Shown here: positions 47,964-57,735 of the stretch, in pieces
Layout: each line of letters starts with the position of its first letter
How positions within the stretch are numbered: position 1 is the stretch's first letter
Assembly: GCF_000371785.1 (NCBI RefSeq)
Contig: NZ_AQUI01000002.1
Span: 1,839,276-1,903,275 of the forward strand
From: Actinopolyspora halophila DSM 43834
Lineage (GTDB): Bacteria > Actinomycetota > Actinomycetes > Mycobacteriales > Pseudonocardiaceae
Length of the DNA stretch: 64,000 bases
Direction of reading: 5' to 3'
The notes under the pieces: generated by a model
The model's database searches: none
Told to the model about the DNA's origin: nothing
Seen by the model: the letters and a program-made list of their open reading frames with translations, nothing else
Position numbers and translations under genes: made by a program

Positions 47964-48313
47964 TCGGCTGGCCGACCGGTGTTTTCCGGTCGAGCTGTCG
48001 GGTTGGCTCGGATCCTTCTTCGGCGTCGGCGGTGCCGAGGCTTCCACCGGAGCGGGCGGCACCGCCGCGGGTTCTCCCGAGTGTGTTCTCGCGAGGACGA
48101 CCCGACGTCGTGTGGGTGTGGTCACCCGATGTCGGGGCAACAGCCCTCGAGACCGCTGGAGGCTCGGCCGAGCGTCCACCCACGACGGGGAGAACGGGAC
48201 ACCTCAGTGAGGTGCCCTTCCGTCGAGTGAGTGCGGGACAATGTCGGTGAGAGCGCTGTGATCGTCGAAACGGCGTCTCGCGTTGAGTTCCGATCTCTCG
48301 GGGAGGGCTTGTC
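47964..48313. other. Intergenic region between ftsZ and yfiH
   Basis: The 350 bases hold a 7-bp hairpin just after the ftsZ stop (47973-47979 with 47986-47992, T-rich loop), which may be a weak terminator, and a second small hairpin at 48200-48214. GACAAT near 48237 may be a -10 for the following genes. No gene was found. Confidence 0.45.
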
Positions 48314-49033
48314 TTGCTGATACGTCGTGTCGTCACGACTCGTGAGGGCGGGTATTCCCGTCCGCCGTTCGATTCGTTCAACCTCGGAGGACGTGTCGGC
48401 GACGACCCCGACGCGCTGGCGGCGAACCAAGCCAAATTGGCCCGGGGCATCGGGATCGACGAGCACCGCTTCGTGTGGATGGAACAGGTCCACGGCAGGA
48501 CCGCCACGGTGGTGGACGGTCCTCGTGACGAGCCTGTGGAGGTCACGGACGCGCTGGTGACCGCGGTCCCCCGGCTTCCGCTGGTGGTGTTGACCGCCGA
48601 CTGCGTTCCGGTACTGCTCGGTGACCCGGTCAGTGGGGTGGTCGGGGCCGTGCACGCCGGGCGCGTGGGGGCACGTGTCGGAGTGCTCGTCTCCGCGTTG
48701 CGCGAGATGGTCGCCGCAGGCGCGCGGATCGATCGTGTCGAGGCGTTGCTCGGACCGGCGGCTTGCGGCGATTGCTATGAGGTTCCCGCCGAGATGCGGG
48801 ACGATGTCGAGCGGGCGTTGCCTGCAAGTTCGGCCAAGACCCGCAGCGGAACCCCCGGGGTCGATCTGCGCGCGGGGCTGTGGGAGCAGCTGGCCGCGGC
48901 AGGAGTGGGCAGGATCGGTCAGGATCCGCGCTGCACCATCGAGTCCTCCGAGCTGTTCAGTCATCGGCGGGACGGCGAGCGCACGGGCAGAATCGCGGCG
49001 GTCGTGTGGTCCGAATCGGAGGGACAGCAGTGA
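48314..49033 (+). CDS. yfiH: Multicopper polyphenol oxidase/YfiH (PgeF) family protein
   Basis: The 239-residue protein matches the YfiH/DUF152 family, whose E. coli member PgeF clears misbuilt UDP-MurNAc peptides bearing L-Ser; purine nucleoside phosphorylase-like activity is reported for others. Marks are RPPFDSFNLGGRVGDD, WMEQVHGRT, LTADCVPVLLGDP, AVHAGRVG (metal-site His) and LGPAACGDCYEV. The TTG at 48314 follows GGGGAGGG at about eight bases. Its place directly after ftsZ is conserved (Rv2149c). The stop overlaps yggS. Confidence 0.92.
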   Translation: MLIRRVVTTREGGYSRPPFDSFNLGGRVGDDPDALAANQAKLARGIGIDEHRFVWMEQVHGRTATVVDGPRDEPVEVTDALVTAVPRLPLVVLTADCVPVLLGDPVSGVVGAVHAGRVGARVGVLVSALREMVAAGARIDRVEALLGPAACGDCYEVPAEMRDDVERALPASSAKTRSGTPGVDLRAGLWEQLAAAGVGRIGQDPRCTIESSELFSHRRDGERTGRIAAVVWSESEGQQ

Positions 49034-49773
49034 GTGACGCGGTTGCCGAGCGGCGTCGTGCCGAACTCGCAGAGGCCTTGGAGGAGACCAGGGCACGGAT
49101 AGCTCGCGCGTGCGCATCCGCGGGGCGGTCCACCGACGAGGTGGAGTTGCTCGCGGTGACCAAGACTTTTCCCGCGAGCGATGCGGCCCTGCTCGCCGAT
49201 CTCGGAGTGCTCGATCTCGCGGAGAACAAGGAGCAGGAGGCACGGCCCAAGACCGAGGAGTTCGCCCGATTGCGTCCCGAATCCGGGGCGCGTTGGCACA
49301 TGGTGGGGCAGCTGCAGCGGAACAAGGCTCGTTCGGTGGCCCGATGGGCGGACGTCGTGGAGTCGGTGGACAGCAGGCGTCTTGCCGAGGCGCTGCAGCG
49401 TGCCGTCGGCAACGCCCTGGAGGCCGGTGAGCGTTCGCGTCCGTTGGACGTGTTGCTACAGGTGAATCTGGAGCAGCGTGCCGATCGTGGTGGTTGTTCT
49501 CCCGAAGAGCTCCCCGAATTGGCGGAGATCATCACTCGGATGTGTGAGATTCGACTCCGTGGTGTTATGGGTGTTGCCCCGTTGGGCGAAGATCCCAGTG
49601 TGGCGTTCGCCACCCTTTCGGAGATTTCCGAGCGTCTCCGACGGGACTTCCCCGAAGCTCGGGACTTGTCGGCGGGAATGAGTGGGGACCTGGAGAGTGC
49701 GATAGCCCACGGTTCGACCCGTGTGCGTGTCGGAACGGCGTTGCTCGGCGGTCGCCGGTTAGTCTCGCCGTGA
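49030..49773 (+). CDS. yggS: YggS/PLPBP-family pyridoxal phosphate homeostasis protein
   Basis: The 247-residue protein is a single TIM-barrel PLP-binding protein that buffers pyridoxal phosphate rather than catalysing a known reaction. The PLP lysine lies in ELLAVTKTFP; RWHMVGQLQRNKA and LSAGMSGDLESAIAHGST with the final RVGTALLGGRR are family marks. GTG 49030 overlaps the yfiH stop. The yfiH-yggS-sepF order is conserved in actinobacteria. Confidence 0.94.
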   Translation: MSDAVAERRRAELAEALEETRARIARACASAGRSTDEVELLAVTKTFPASDAALLADLGVLDLAENKEQEARPKTEEFARLRPESGARWHMVGQLQRNKARSVARWADVVESVDSRRLAEALQRAVGNALEAGERSRPLDVLLQVNLEQRADRGGCSPEELPELAEIITRMCEIRLRGVMGVAPLGEDPSVAFATLSEISERLRRDFPEARDLSAGMSGDLESAIAHGSTRVRVGTALLGGRRLVSP

Positions 49774-49834
49774 GCCACCAAACGGGTCGAAGGTCTGCCG
49801 TCGCTGTACCTTTCGCGGAGGAAGGGGCTTGCCG

Positions 49835-50452
49835 ATGAGTAAGCTACACAAGCTGAAGGCGTACTTCGGTATGGTCCCGGCCGAAGAAGTCGACGAGTAT
49901 GACGAAGCGCGGGATGGTTACGCGTCGGACTACGACGAGTACGACGCGCCCGAGGATCGTATCGGCGGTAGCCGTCGGTTCTCCGGGGCGCGCGGCGCTT
50001 CTCAGGACGAGGAACAAGAGAATGAGCATGACGAGCAGCCACGCCCCCGGGCTCCCCGTGGGCGTAGGCAGTGGTCGAGCGACGCCCCGGTGCGGGGCTC
50101 CTTGGCCGTGGATCCGAACCTGGAGCAGACTCCACGGTTGCGCGCGGTGACCGATACTGGCAGCCAGTACAGTCTGAGTAAGATCACCACCCTGCATCCG
50201 CGGAGTTACAGTGAGGCGCGGACCATTGGTGAGCAATATCGCGACGGCACTCCGGTGATCATGAACCTGACCGAGATGGACGAGGCCGATGCCAAACGGC
50301 TGGTGGACTTCGCCGCCGGATTGGCGTTCGCGATGCGCGGGTCCATCGAAAAGGTGACCAATCGGGTGTTTTTGCTCTCACCTCCCAACGTCGACGTGGC
50401 GGCGGAGGACAAACGGCGCCTCGCCGAGGGGGCCTTTTTCAATTATGGGTAA
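49835..50452 (+). CDS. sepF: Cell division protein SepF
   Basis: SepF anchors FtsZ to the membrane in bacteria lacking FtsA. The 205-residue protein has an N-terminal amphipathic helix (MSKLHKLKAYFGMVP), an acidic Tyr/Asp linker, and the SepF core (SKITTLHPRSYSEARTIGEQ, then VIMNLTEMDEADAKRLVDFAAGLAFAMRG and VFLLSP). ATG 49835 is preferred over TTG 49829, as it matches mycobacterial SepF and has GGAGGAAGGGG upstream. No FtsA gene is seen in the window. Confidence 0.95.
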   Translation: MSKLHKLKAYFGMVPAEEVDEYDEARDGYASDYDEYDAPEDRIGGSRRFSGARGASQDEEQENEHDEQPRPRAPRGRRQWSSDAPVRGSLAVDPNLEQTPRLRAVTDTGSQYSLSKITTLHPRSYSEARTIGEQYRDGTPVIMNLTEMDEADAKRLVDFAAGLAFAMRGSIEKVTNRVFLLSPPNVDVAAEDKRRLAEGAFFNYG

Positions 50453-50471
50453 GTGGTGGCAGAGTTGAGCT

Positions 50472-50756
50472 GTGGAACCGGCCCTGATCGTTCTTTACTA
50501 TCTACTGTTCTTCTTCTGGTTGCTGCTCATCGCCCGTATCGTGGTGGAGCTCGTGCGCGCGTTCGCTCGCGACTGGCGCCCCAGTGGCGGGGTTGCAATC
50601 GTGCTGGAGACCATCTACACAGTGACCGACCCACCCGTACGCTTGTTGCGTCGGGTGATCCCGACGGTCCGGATCGGCAACGTCGGGTTGGACTTGTCCA
50701 TTATGGTGCTGCTGCTGGTCGTGTATATCTTGATGCGACTGGCTCAACCCGGGTAA
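50472..50756 (+). CDS. yggT: YggT-family membrane protein
   Basis: The 94-residue protein has two hydrophobic segments (about 3-28 and 70-90) and the YGGT block VTDPPVRLLRRVIPTVRIGN. Function is uncertain; the family is tied to septum-proximal gene clusters and osmotic balance. GTG 50472 is 19 bases after the sepF stop. Order sepF-yggT-divIVA matches Rv2147c-Rv2145c. Confidence 0.92.
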   Translation: MEPALIVLYYLLFFFWLLLIARIVVELVRAFARDWRPSGGVAIVLETIYTVTDPPVRLLRRVIPTVRIGNVGLDLSIMVLLLVVYILMRLAQPG

Positions 50757-50802
50757 CGGGGAACCCGGTGACTCGCAGCCGAGGAGTGCGTGAGGTGATC
50801 TT

Positions 50803-51663
50803 GTGGGCCTGACCCCGGCCGACGTCCATAACGTGGCGTTCAGCAAACCTCCGATCGGCAAGCGGGGCTACAACGAGGACGAGGTGGACGCGTTCCTCGA
50901 TCTCGTTGAAGCCGAGCTTGCGCGGCTCGTGGAGGAAAACGGCGACTTGCGGAATCAGGTCGAGCAGCTGGAGTCGCAGCTGCAGTCCGCTCATTCCGAT
51001 CTCGACGAGGCGCGTAGCCAGCCCGCTTCGAGCGAGGGGGCTGAGGAGAGCGCCCCGGCCGCGAGTGCGAGCTCCGAGGAACCCCGTAGATTGCAGCCCG
51101 TGCCGCCACCGGCGGCTTCCGAGCAGACCTCGCCCGGTGGTGATCAACACGTCCAGGCCGCCAAGGTGCTGGGGCTGGCTCAGGAGATGGCCGACCGGTT
51201 GACGGGCGAGGCCAAGACCGAATCCGACAGCATGCTCTCCGAGGCGCGGACCAAGTCCGAGCAGTTGCTCTCGGATGCGCGTACCAAGGCCGACAGCATG
51301 GTCAACGACGCGCGAAGTCGGGCGGAGACGATGCTCAACGACGCGCGGAGTCGGGCGGAGACCCTGGAGCGTCAGGCCAGGGAGAAGGCTGCGGGGCTGG
51401 AACGGGACGCGCAGCACAAGCACGCCGAGGTGATGGGCAACATCACGCAGGAGAAGAACGCGCTCGAGAAGAAGATCGAGACGCTGCGTACTTTCGAACG
51501 CGAGTATCGTTCACGGCTGCAGAGTTATCTCGAATCGCAGCTGCGTGAACTCCAGGACCGCGGTTCCGCCGCTCCGGCCGAGAGCTCCGGTGGGGCCAGG
51601 TCCGCGGGACAACAGCAAAGCGGCAGCTACAACTTCGGTGCCCGGGCGGCGGAAGCCGGCTGA
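50803..51663 (+). CDS. divIVA: Polar growth protein DivIVA (Wag31)
   Basis: Wag31/DivIVA marks curved membrane at poles and septa and directs tip growth in actinobacteria. The 286-residue protein has the N-terminal domain [20 protein letters not shown] with [14 protein letters not shown], a Pro/Ser/Glu linker, and a coiled coil with about six 11-residue units (forms such as [44 protein letters not shown]), plus [21 protein letters not shown] near the end. GTG 50803 has GAGGTG at five bases. Two of the units are encoded by near-identical 33-bp repeats. Confidence 0.95.
   Translation: MGLTPADVHNVAFSKPPIGKRGYNEDEVDAFLDLVEAELARLVEENGDLRNQVEQLESQLQSAHSDLDEARSQPASSEGAEESAPAASASSEEPRRLQPVPPPAASEQTSPGGDQHVQAAKVLGLAQEMADRLTGEAKTESDSMLSEARTKSEQLLSDARTKADSMVNDARSRAETMLNDARSRAETLERQAREKAAGLERDAQHKHAEVMGNITQEKNALEKKIETLRTFEREYRSRLQSYLESQLRELQDRGSAAPAESSGGARSAGQQQSGSYNFGARAAEAG
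51298..51363 (+). repeat. 33-bp direct duplication in divIVA
   Basis: Positions 51298-51330 and 51331-51363 differ at only three bases and encode two 11-residue coiled-coil units. This is a recent in-frame duplication compared with the more diverged neighbouring units. Confidence 0.85.
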
Positions 51664-51772
51664 TATCGGCGGTTATACGGGTAGCGCGTGAGCAGTGCGC
51701 TGCCCGTTCTTCCGGAGCGTCGCGGTCCCTTCGCGGGCCCGTGCTCGGTGTGCCGGGAAAGCGTGGACTTGC

Positions 51773-52354
51773 GTGTTGGTGATCGTGCTGCTGCTCCTGC
51801 TCGTGGCGGCGGGAGTCCTGGTGTTCGCCGTTTCGGCCGGGGTCGCGCAGTGGGCGTGGCTTTCGGTTCTGTTGTGCGTGATCGCCGGGATCGTGTTGCT
51901 GCTGGCGCGGAGGCGCGACCGTGCCCGCGCGGCTGTGTCGAGTCCGCGGCGCTCGACGGGAACTCCGGAGCGGACGAGCTCTGCCGAGGAGGCGGAAGGG
52001 GCTTCCGGAGCGGAGTCCATCGAGTCCACCGAAGAGCCCGGTACGGAGTCCGGGGTCTCCGGGACGGACCGCTCGGCGGGTTCGCAGGAGAGGCTCGTTG
52101 CTGAGCCGGATTTCGACACCGAACCACCGGAGCAGGAGACCGACGCCGCCGATGCCCTGCTGGTAGCCGACTCCACGATCGATGTCTTCGTGATCGACGA
52201 GAGACCGCGTTATCACCGTGGCGACTGCTCGTGGGCCGGTGATCGAGCGACTCTGCCGCTTCCCGCCCGTGAGGCGCGGGAGCTCGGTTTCACCCCCTGC
52301 GCCGTCTGTTGCCCCGATCGTTCGATAGCGGAAGAAGAACACACGAAAGAGTGA
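51773..52354 (+). CDS. Membrane protein with C-terminal Cys/His zinc-like motif
   Basis: About 193 residues: two N-terminal hydrophobic helices, an acidic/Ser linker, and a C-terminal module with YHRGDC, then FTPCAVCCP, i.e. His-x3-Cys with a later Cys-x2-Cys, like the metal-binding ends of Ada-type and nuclease-linked domains (YHxxxC...AxxxGxxPCxxC.P). Zinc binding is inferred. The start is uncertain: GTG 51773 begins just before the first helix; GTG 51695 would add 26 basic residues. A terminator-like stem overlaps the stop. Confidence 0.6.
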   Translation: MLVIVLLLLLVAAGVLVFAVSAGVAQWAWLSVLLCVIAGIVLLLARRRDRARAAVSSPRRSTGTPERTSSAEEAEGASGAESIESTEEPGTESGVSGTDRSAGSQERLVAEPDFDTEPPEQETDAADALLVADSTIDVFVIDERPRYHRGDCSWAGDRATLPLPAREARELGFTPCAVCCPDRSIAEEEHTKE

Positions 52355-52367
52355 GTTCTTCCGTTTT
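52329..52367 (+). terminator. Terminator overlapping the end of the Cys/His membrane protein gene
   Basis: CGGAAGAA (52329-52336) pairs with TTCTTCCG (52356-52363), followed by TTTT. The stem spans the stop codon at 52352-52354. An alternative register pairs 52334-52340 with 52355-52361. Confidence 0.5.
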
Positions 52368-52460
52368 CGCCGCTCGACGGTTCCGGCAGAGGAGCACTGC
52401 TCCGGGGCGGGTGCGGTGCTCGGCAACTCCCCGGTTCGGAAACGAGTGGCGCGGTCCCGC

Positions 52461-52735
52461 TATGCTGGTTGCAACGGCGTCGATCCGGCCATCACCGGGG
52501 AGCCTCCGGAAGAACGGGTGGGGAGCCCACCTCAGTAGAACCGGACGGGCAGGCCCGTAACAGCCGAGAACGAGTGGCCACGTTCGTGGAGGAACGTGCG
52601 TGGCAAGCGGGGTGGTACCGCGGTACGCGAGTGGCTTTCGCTGAGCACGTCTCGTCGTGTCGTCCCCGTGCGAGCACCGCCCGCCGGTGCTCGGCGCGGA
52701 GTAACCACGACACATTCGCGAGGAGCGCATCCGCG
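52461..52735 (+). promoter_or_regulatory. ileS T-box riboswitch with its promoter
   Basis: A -10 TATGCT (52461-52466) starts the leader. Stem I carries the Ile specifier ATC (52491-52493) in the context GGCCATCACCGGGGAGCC, then AGTAGAACCGGACGGG as in actinobacterial ileS leaders, and the T-box core GGGTGGTACCGCGG (about 52610-52623) that pairs with the uncharged tRNA 3' end. A 9-bp hairpin (52671-52679 with 52685-52693) and complementarity between GTGTCGT near 52657 and ACGACAC near 52708 next to the ribosome binding site point to translational rather than transcriptional control. Uncharged tRNA-Ile should open the ribosome binding site. Confidence 0.9.
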
Positions 52736-55700
52736 ATGGCTTACCCGAAGGTCCCGTTCAACGGCGCGAGTTCCGACGGCACCGAAGCGGCAGAGCGGAC
52801 CGGGACGGTGTCCGCACAGCCGTCCTTTCCCGCGATCGAACGCGCGGTGCTGGACTTTTGGGCGCGCGACGATACTTTCCGTGCCAGTGTCCAAGCCAGG
52901 GAACCCGGAACCGACGGTTCCAACGAGTTCGTTTTCTACGACGGACCCCCTTTCGCCAACGGCCTGCCCCACTACGGACACCTGCTGACCGGTTACGTCA
53001 AGGACGTGGTCCCGCGGTACAAGACCATGCGTGGTCAGCGGGTCGAGCGCAGGTTCGGCTGGGACTGCCACGGACTTCCCGCCGAGGTGGAGGCGGAGAA
53101 GCAGCTCGGCATCAACACCAAGTCCGAGATCGAGTCCATGGGGATCGCCGAGTTCAACGAGGCCTGTCGTTCCTCCGTGCTCAACTACACCGACGAGTGG
53201 CAGGACTACGTCACCAGGCAGGCGAGGTGGGTGGACTTCGCCAACGACTACAAGACGCTGGACCTGGACTACATGGAAAGCGTCATGTGGGCGTTCCGGA
53301 ACCTCTGGGACAAGGGGCTCGTCTACAACGGGTTCCGGGTGCTCTGGTACTGCTGGCGGTGCGAGACGCCGTTGTCCAACACCGAGACCAGGATGGACGA
53401 TGTCTACCGCCAGCGTCAGGACCCGGCCGTGACGGTGGGGCTGAGGCTGCACGCGAACGGTGCGTCGTTCGACGGCGCCTACGCGCTGGTCTGGACGACC
53501 ACCCCGTGGACGCTGCCGTCCAACCTGGCCGCGGCCGTGCATCCCGACATCGAGTACGTGCTGGTGCAACCCGCCGAGAGCGACCGGCGTTACGTCGTGG
53601 CCGCGGACCGGTTGCAGGCCTACTCCCGTGAGCTCGGCGAGGACGTGGCCGAACGCGTGCTCGCGCGCTTTTCCGGCAGCGAACTGCTCGGGGTGGCCTA
53701 CGACCCTCCGTTCGACTTCTTCCGGGGCAGGTCGAACGCGCACCGCATCCTGGAAGCCGACTACGTGACCACCGAGGACGGTACCGGTCTCGTGCACATC
53801 GCTCCGGCCTTCGGTGAGGAGGACAAGACCGTAACCGACGCGGCCGGGATCGATCCGGTGGTTCCCGTGGACGCGCACGGGCGGTTCACCTCCGAGGTCG
53901 TCCCCTACGAGGGCCAGCAGGTCTTCGAGGCGAACAAGCAGATCATCCGGGATCTCAAGGACTCAGGGCTGTTGTTGCGGCACGAGACCTACGACCACCC
54001 CTATCCCCACTGCTGGCGCTGCGACAACGCGCTCATCCAGCGAGCCGTTTCGTCCTGGTTCGTCGCCGTGAGCCAGTTCAAGGACCGGATGGTGGAACTC
54101 AACCAGCGGATCGACTGGGTACCGGAGCACATCCGGGACGGCCAGTTCGGCAAGTGGTTGGAAAACGCCAGGGACTGGAACATCTCGCGCAACCGCTACT
54201 GGGGCTCGCCCATCCCGGTGTGGATGTCCGATGACCCGAACCACCCGCGCACCGACGTCTACGGTTCGCTGGACGAGCTGGAAGCGGATTTCGGGGTCCG
54301 GCCCGGGAACCTGCACCGTCCGGACATCGACGAGCTGACGCGGCCCAACCCGGACGACCCCACGGGCAGATCCACCATGCGTCGGGTCCCCGACGTGCTG
54401 GACTGCTGGTTCGAGTCCGGAGCCATGCCGTTCGCCCAGGTGCACTACCCGTTCGAGAACGCGGAGTGGTTCGAGCACCACTATCCGGGCGACTTCATCG
54501 TGGAGTACAGCGGGCAGACCCGCGGCTGGTTCTACACGCTGCACGTGCTGGCCACCGCGCTGTTCGACCGTCCGGCTTTCTCCCACGTGGTCGCGCACGG
54601 CATCGTGCTCGGGCACGACGGGTTGAAGATGTCCAAGTCCAAACGCAACTATCCGGACGTGCGCGAGGTCTTCGAGCGCGACGGTTCGGACGCGATGCGT
54701 TGGTTCCTGATGTCCAGCCCCGTCCTGCGCGGGGGCGACCTCGTGGTCACGGAGAAGGGCATCCGGGACGCGGTGCGGCAGGCCGTGCTCCCGCTGTGGA
54801 ACTCCTGGTACTTCCTGGCGCTGTACGCCAATGCCGAGGGGTTCGAGGGGAGCTGGCGTACCGACAGTCGGCACGTGCTCGACCAGTACGTGCTGGCGAA
54901 GACGCGGGAGCTGGTCGAGGACGTTCAGGCGGCCATGGACGTGTTCGACCTGGCCGGTTCCTGTGCCTCGGTCCGGGATTTCCTCGAGGTGCTGACCAAC
55001 TGGTACGTCCGGCGCTCCAGGGACCGCTTCTGGGCGGGTGACCGTGACGCGATCGACACGCTGCACACGGTGCTGGAGGTCACCTGCCGGGTGCTCGCTC
55101 CGCTGCTTCCGCTCACGGCCGAGGCGGTTTGGCGCGGGTTGACCGGTGAACGCTCCGTGCACCTGGCGGACTGGCCCTCGGCGGAGCAGCTGCCCTCCGA
55201 TCCGGAGCTGGTGCACGCCATGGACAGCGTTCGGCGGGTGTGCTCCACCGCTCTCGGGTTGCGCAAGTCGAACAAGCTCCGGGTGCGGCTCCCGCTGCGG
55301 CGGTTGACCGTGGCACTGCCGCAGGCGGAGGCGTTGCGGCCGTTCGTGGAGTTGATCCGCGACGAGGTCAACGTCAAGAACGTCGAACCGACCACCGAGG
55401 TGGCCGCGCACGGGCACTTCGAGATCTCGGTCAACGCGCGCGCGGCCGGTCCGCGACTCGGAGGGGACGTGCAGAAGGTGATCAAGGCCGTCAAGTCCGG
55501 GGAGTGGACGCGTACTTCGAGCGGGAACGTTTCCGCCGCGGGGATCGAGCTGCGTCCGGAGGAGTTCTCCGAGCACCTCGTCTCCACCGATTCCGGAGCG
55601 GCCGCCGCGCTGCCGAGCGGTGAGGGGTTGGTCGTGCTGGACACGGAGGTGACCGCGGAGCTCGCGGCCGAGGGGACGGCTCGCGACGTGGTCCGGGTGG

Positions 55701-55933
55701 CCCAGCAGGCCCGGCGGGACGCCGGGCTGGTGGTCTCGGACCGCATCGTCGCCACGGTCGCGGCCCCGATGGCCGTGCGGGACGCGATCGACGAGCACCG
55801 CTCGTTCGTCGCGGGAGAGATCCTGGCCGATTCCGTGGAGTTGACGGAGGAGTCCCCCCAGGGGGCATTGGTCGGCGCGGTGGGGGACAAGGACACCGAG
55901 ATCGCCGTGTCGGTGGTCAAGTCCGGGTCCTGA
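52736..55933 (+). CDS. ileS: Isoleucine--tRNA ligase
   Basis: IleRS charges tRNA-Ile in the cytoplasm. The 1065-residue class I synthetase has the HIGH motif as HYGH (79-82), the editing domain, and KMSKS at 631-635. Full length and the absence of the MRSA-type C-terminal zinc finger suit the longer, eukaryote-like IleRS type common in actinobacteria and linked to mupirocin resistance; the latter is inference. ATG 52736 has AGGAG ten bases upstream and lies at the end of the T-box leader. A strong terminator follows. Confidence 0.97.
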   Translation: MAYPKVPFNGASSDGTEAAERTGTVSAQPSFPAIERAVLDFWARDDTFRASVQAREPGTDGSNEFVFYDGPPFANGLPHYGHLLTGYVKDVVPRYKTMRGQRVERRFGWDCHGLPAEVEAEKQLGINTKSEIESMGIAEFNEACRSSVLNYTDEWQDYVTRQARWVDFANDYKTLDLDYMESVMWAFRNLWDKGLVYNGFRVLWYCWRCETPLSNTETRMDDVYRQRQDPAVTVGLRLHANGASFDGAYALVWTTTPWTLPSNLAAAVHPDIEYVLVQPAESDRRYVVAADRLQAYSRELGEDVAERVLARFSGSELLGVAYDPPFDFFRGRSNAHRILEADYVTTEDGTGLVHIAPAFGEEDKTVTDAAGIDPVVPVDAHGRFTSEVVPYEGQQVFEANKQIIRDLKDSGLLLRHETYDHPYPHCWRCDNALIQRAVSSWFVAVSQFKDRMVELNQRIDWVPEHIRDGQFGKWLENARDWNISRNRYWGSPIPVWMSDDPNHPRTDVYGSLDELEADFGVRPGNLHRPDIDELTRPNPDDPTGRSTMRRVPDVLDCWFESGAMPFAQVHYPFENAEWFEHHYPGDFIVEYSGQTRGWFYTLHVLATALFDRPAFSHVVAHGIVLGHDGLKMSKSKRNYPDVREVFERDGSDAMRWFLMSSPVLRGGDLVVTEKGIRDAVRQAVLPLWNSWYFLALYANAEGFEGSWRTDSRHVLDQYVLAKTRELVEDVQAAMDVFDLAGSCASVRDFLEVLTNWYVRRSRDRFWAGDRDAIDTLHTVLEVTCRVLAPLLPLTAEAVWRGLTGERSVHLADWPSAEQLPSDPELVHAMDSVRRVCSTALGLRKSNKLRVRLPLRRLTVALPQAEALRPFVELIRDEVNVKNVEPTTEVAAHGHFEISVNARAAGPRLGGDVQKVIKAVKSGEWTRTSSGNVSAAGIELRPEEFSEHLVSTDSGAAAALPSGEGLVVLDTEVTAELAAEGTARDVVRVAQQARRDAGLVVSDRIVATVAAPMAVRDAIDEHRSFVAGEILADSVELTEESPQGALVGAVGDKDTEIAVSVVKSGS

Positions 55934-55949
55934 GCCCACGGTGAGTGAG

Positions 55950-55993
55950 GGCGAGGCCCGTTCCCGCCGTCCGGCGGCGGTGCGGGCCTCGCC
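55950..55993 (+). terminator. Terminator after ileS
   Basis: An 11-bp perfect outer stem (55950-55960 with 55983-55993) holds an inner CCGCCG/CGGCGG stem. It lies 17 bases after the stop. Confidence 0.75.
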
Positions 55994-56009
55994 ATCCCCG
56001 CCCCGTGGG

Positions 56010-56027
56010 ACGTTTCGCGCGAAACGT
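56010..56027. repeat. 18-bp perfect palindrome resembling parS
   Basis: ACGTTTCGCGCGAAACGT is perfectly symmetric and contains GTTTCGCGCGAAAC, two symmetric changes from the parS core GTTTCACGTGAAAC. It lies between the 3' ends of ileS and gnd, where a promoter operator is not expected. Confidence 0.6.
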
Positions 56028-56133
56028 TCGGAAGTCGTCCGCGGGGAACGGCGCTCGGACGAGTCGCTCCGCCGGGAACAGCCGGACGGAGTGCTCCTCC
56101 GACCCGGCGTGTCCCCCGGCGGGCGTTGTCCGA

Positions 56134-57567
56134 TCAGGCCTCGTGTTCGGAACGGTCGCCTGCCCACTCCGTGTGGAAGACCCCGTCGACGTCGGTGCGG
56201 CGGTAGGTGTGCGCGCCGAAGTAGTCCCGCTGCCCCTGGATCAGCGAAGCGGGCAGCCGCTCGGCGCGGACGGTGTCGTAGTAGGCCAGCGCGGCCGACA
56301 TCCCGGGTACGGGGATGCCGAGGGAAGTCGCGGTGGCCACCACACGGCGCCACGAGTCCTGGGCCTGCTCGAGGGCCTGCCGGAAGTCCTCGTCGCCCAG
56401 CAGGCTGGGGAGCTCCGGGTTCTGGTCGTAGGCCGCGCGGATGCGGTCGAGGAACTTCGCCCTGATGATGCAGCCACCCCGCCAGATCGTGGCCACCGCT
56501 CCGTAGTCGATGTTCCAGTCGTAGGTTTCGCTTCCGGCCCGGATCTGGTTGAAGCCCTGCGCGTAGGCGATGATCTTCGAGGCGTAGAGCGCCTGCTCCA
56601 CGTCGGCGACGAACCGCCCGGGATCGGGTTGTTCGGCTGGGGTGGACGGGCCGGGAAGGTCGCTGCCCGCCTGGCGCAGCTGCACCTGTCCGGACATCGA
56701 GCGGGCGAAGACCGCTTCGGCTATGCCGCTGACCGGACTGGCCAGTTCGAGAGCGTTCTGCACGGTCCAGCGGCCGGTGCCCTTCTGTTCGGCCTGGTCG
56801 AGCACGACGTCCACGAAGGGGCGGCCGGTCCGGGGGTCGGTGTGGTCGAGCACCTCGGCGGTGATCCCGATCAGGTAGGAGTCCAGGCGTCCGCGGTCGA
56901 ACTCGCGGAAGGTCTCCGCGATCTCGCCGGGTCCGCGACCGAGGACGCCGCGCAGCAGGTCGTAGGTCTCGGCGATGAGCTGCATGTCGGCGTACTCGAT
57001 GCCGTTGTGCACCATCTTGACGAAGTGCCCCGCGCCGTTTTCGCCCACGTGGGTGACACACGGGGTGCCGTCGACGTCGGCCGCGATCGAACGCAGGATC
57101 GGTTCCAGCTCGCGATAGGCGCTCGCCGAGCCCCCGGGCATGATGCTGGGACCGTGCAGTGCGCCTTCCTCACCACCGGAAACCCCGGTTCCGACGAAGC
57201 GCACGCCCCGTTCGGAGAGGGAGGACTCGCGACGCAGGGTGTCCTCGAAGTTGGCGTTGCCCGCGTCGATGACGATGTCGTCGTGGTCCAGCATCGGGAC
57301 CAGTTCCTCGATCACCGCGTCGGTGGGGCCTCCCGCCTTGACCATCACCACGATGCGGCGAGGGCGTTCCAGGGAGTCGACCAGTTCGCGCAACGAGTGG
57401 CTCGGTACGAACTCCCCCTCCGAGCCGAACTGCTCGATCAGTTCGTCGGTGCGCTCGCGGTGCCTGTTGTGCACCGCGACGCGGTGGCCGCTGCGAGCGA
57501 GGTTGCGCGCCAGGTTGCGGCCCATGACCGCCAGTCCGGTGACGCCGATCTGTGCCTTGTCGCTCAT
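56134..57567 (-). CDS. gnd: 6-phosphogluconate dehydrogenase (decarboxylating)
   Basis: Gnd oxidises 6-phosphogluconate to ribulose 5-phosphate in the pentose phosphate pathway, giving NADPH. The 477-residue protein is the long dimeric type, with GLAVMGRNLARNLA (nucleotide site), VVMVKAGGPTDAVI, GVSGGEEGALHGPSIMPGG and HFVKMVHNGIEYADMQLIAE (substrate site). ATG 57567 has GGAG seven bases upstream on the minus strand; the open frame extends 20 residues further without similarity. It lies downstream of the XRE gene on the same strand, 168 bases apart. Confidence 0.96.
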   Translation of the reverse strand: MSDKAQIGVTGLAVMGRNLARNLARSGHRVAVHNRHRERTDELIEQFGSEGEFVPSHSLRELVDSLERPRRIVVMVKAGGPTDAVIEELVPMLDHDDIVIDAGNANFEDTLRRESSLSERGVRFVGTGVSGGEEGALHGPSIMPGGSASAYRELEPILRSIAADVDGTPCVTHVGENGAGHFVKMVHNGIEYADMQLIAETYDLLRGVLGRGPGEIAETFREFDRGRLDSYLIGITAEVLDHTDPRTGRPFVDVVLDQAEQKGTGRWTVQNALELASPVSGIAEAVFARSMSGQVQLRQAGSDLPGPSTPAEQPDPGRFVADVEQALYASKIIAYAQGFNQIRAGSETYDWNIDYGAVATIWRGGCIIRAKFLDRIRAAYDQNPELPSLLGDEDFRQALEQAQDSWRRVVATATSLGIPVPGMSAALAYYDTVRAERLPASLIQGQRDYFGAHTYRRTDVDGVFHTEWAGDRSEHEA

Positions 57568-57735
57568 GTGTGCTCCGTTCGTTCCCGTTCCTGATCCGGC
57601 AGTTCGGAGATCCCGCTGGGGCAACATCGTCGATCCGGTGGAATGTTCCCCGGACTGACTAGCTCATCCCGGCGCTGTGCGCAGAGCGGCAGGGCGTATG
57701 CGGTGGAGCCGGATGAAGACGCGGACTCGACCTGA

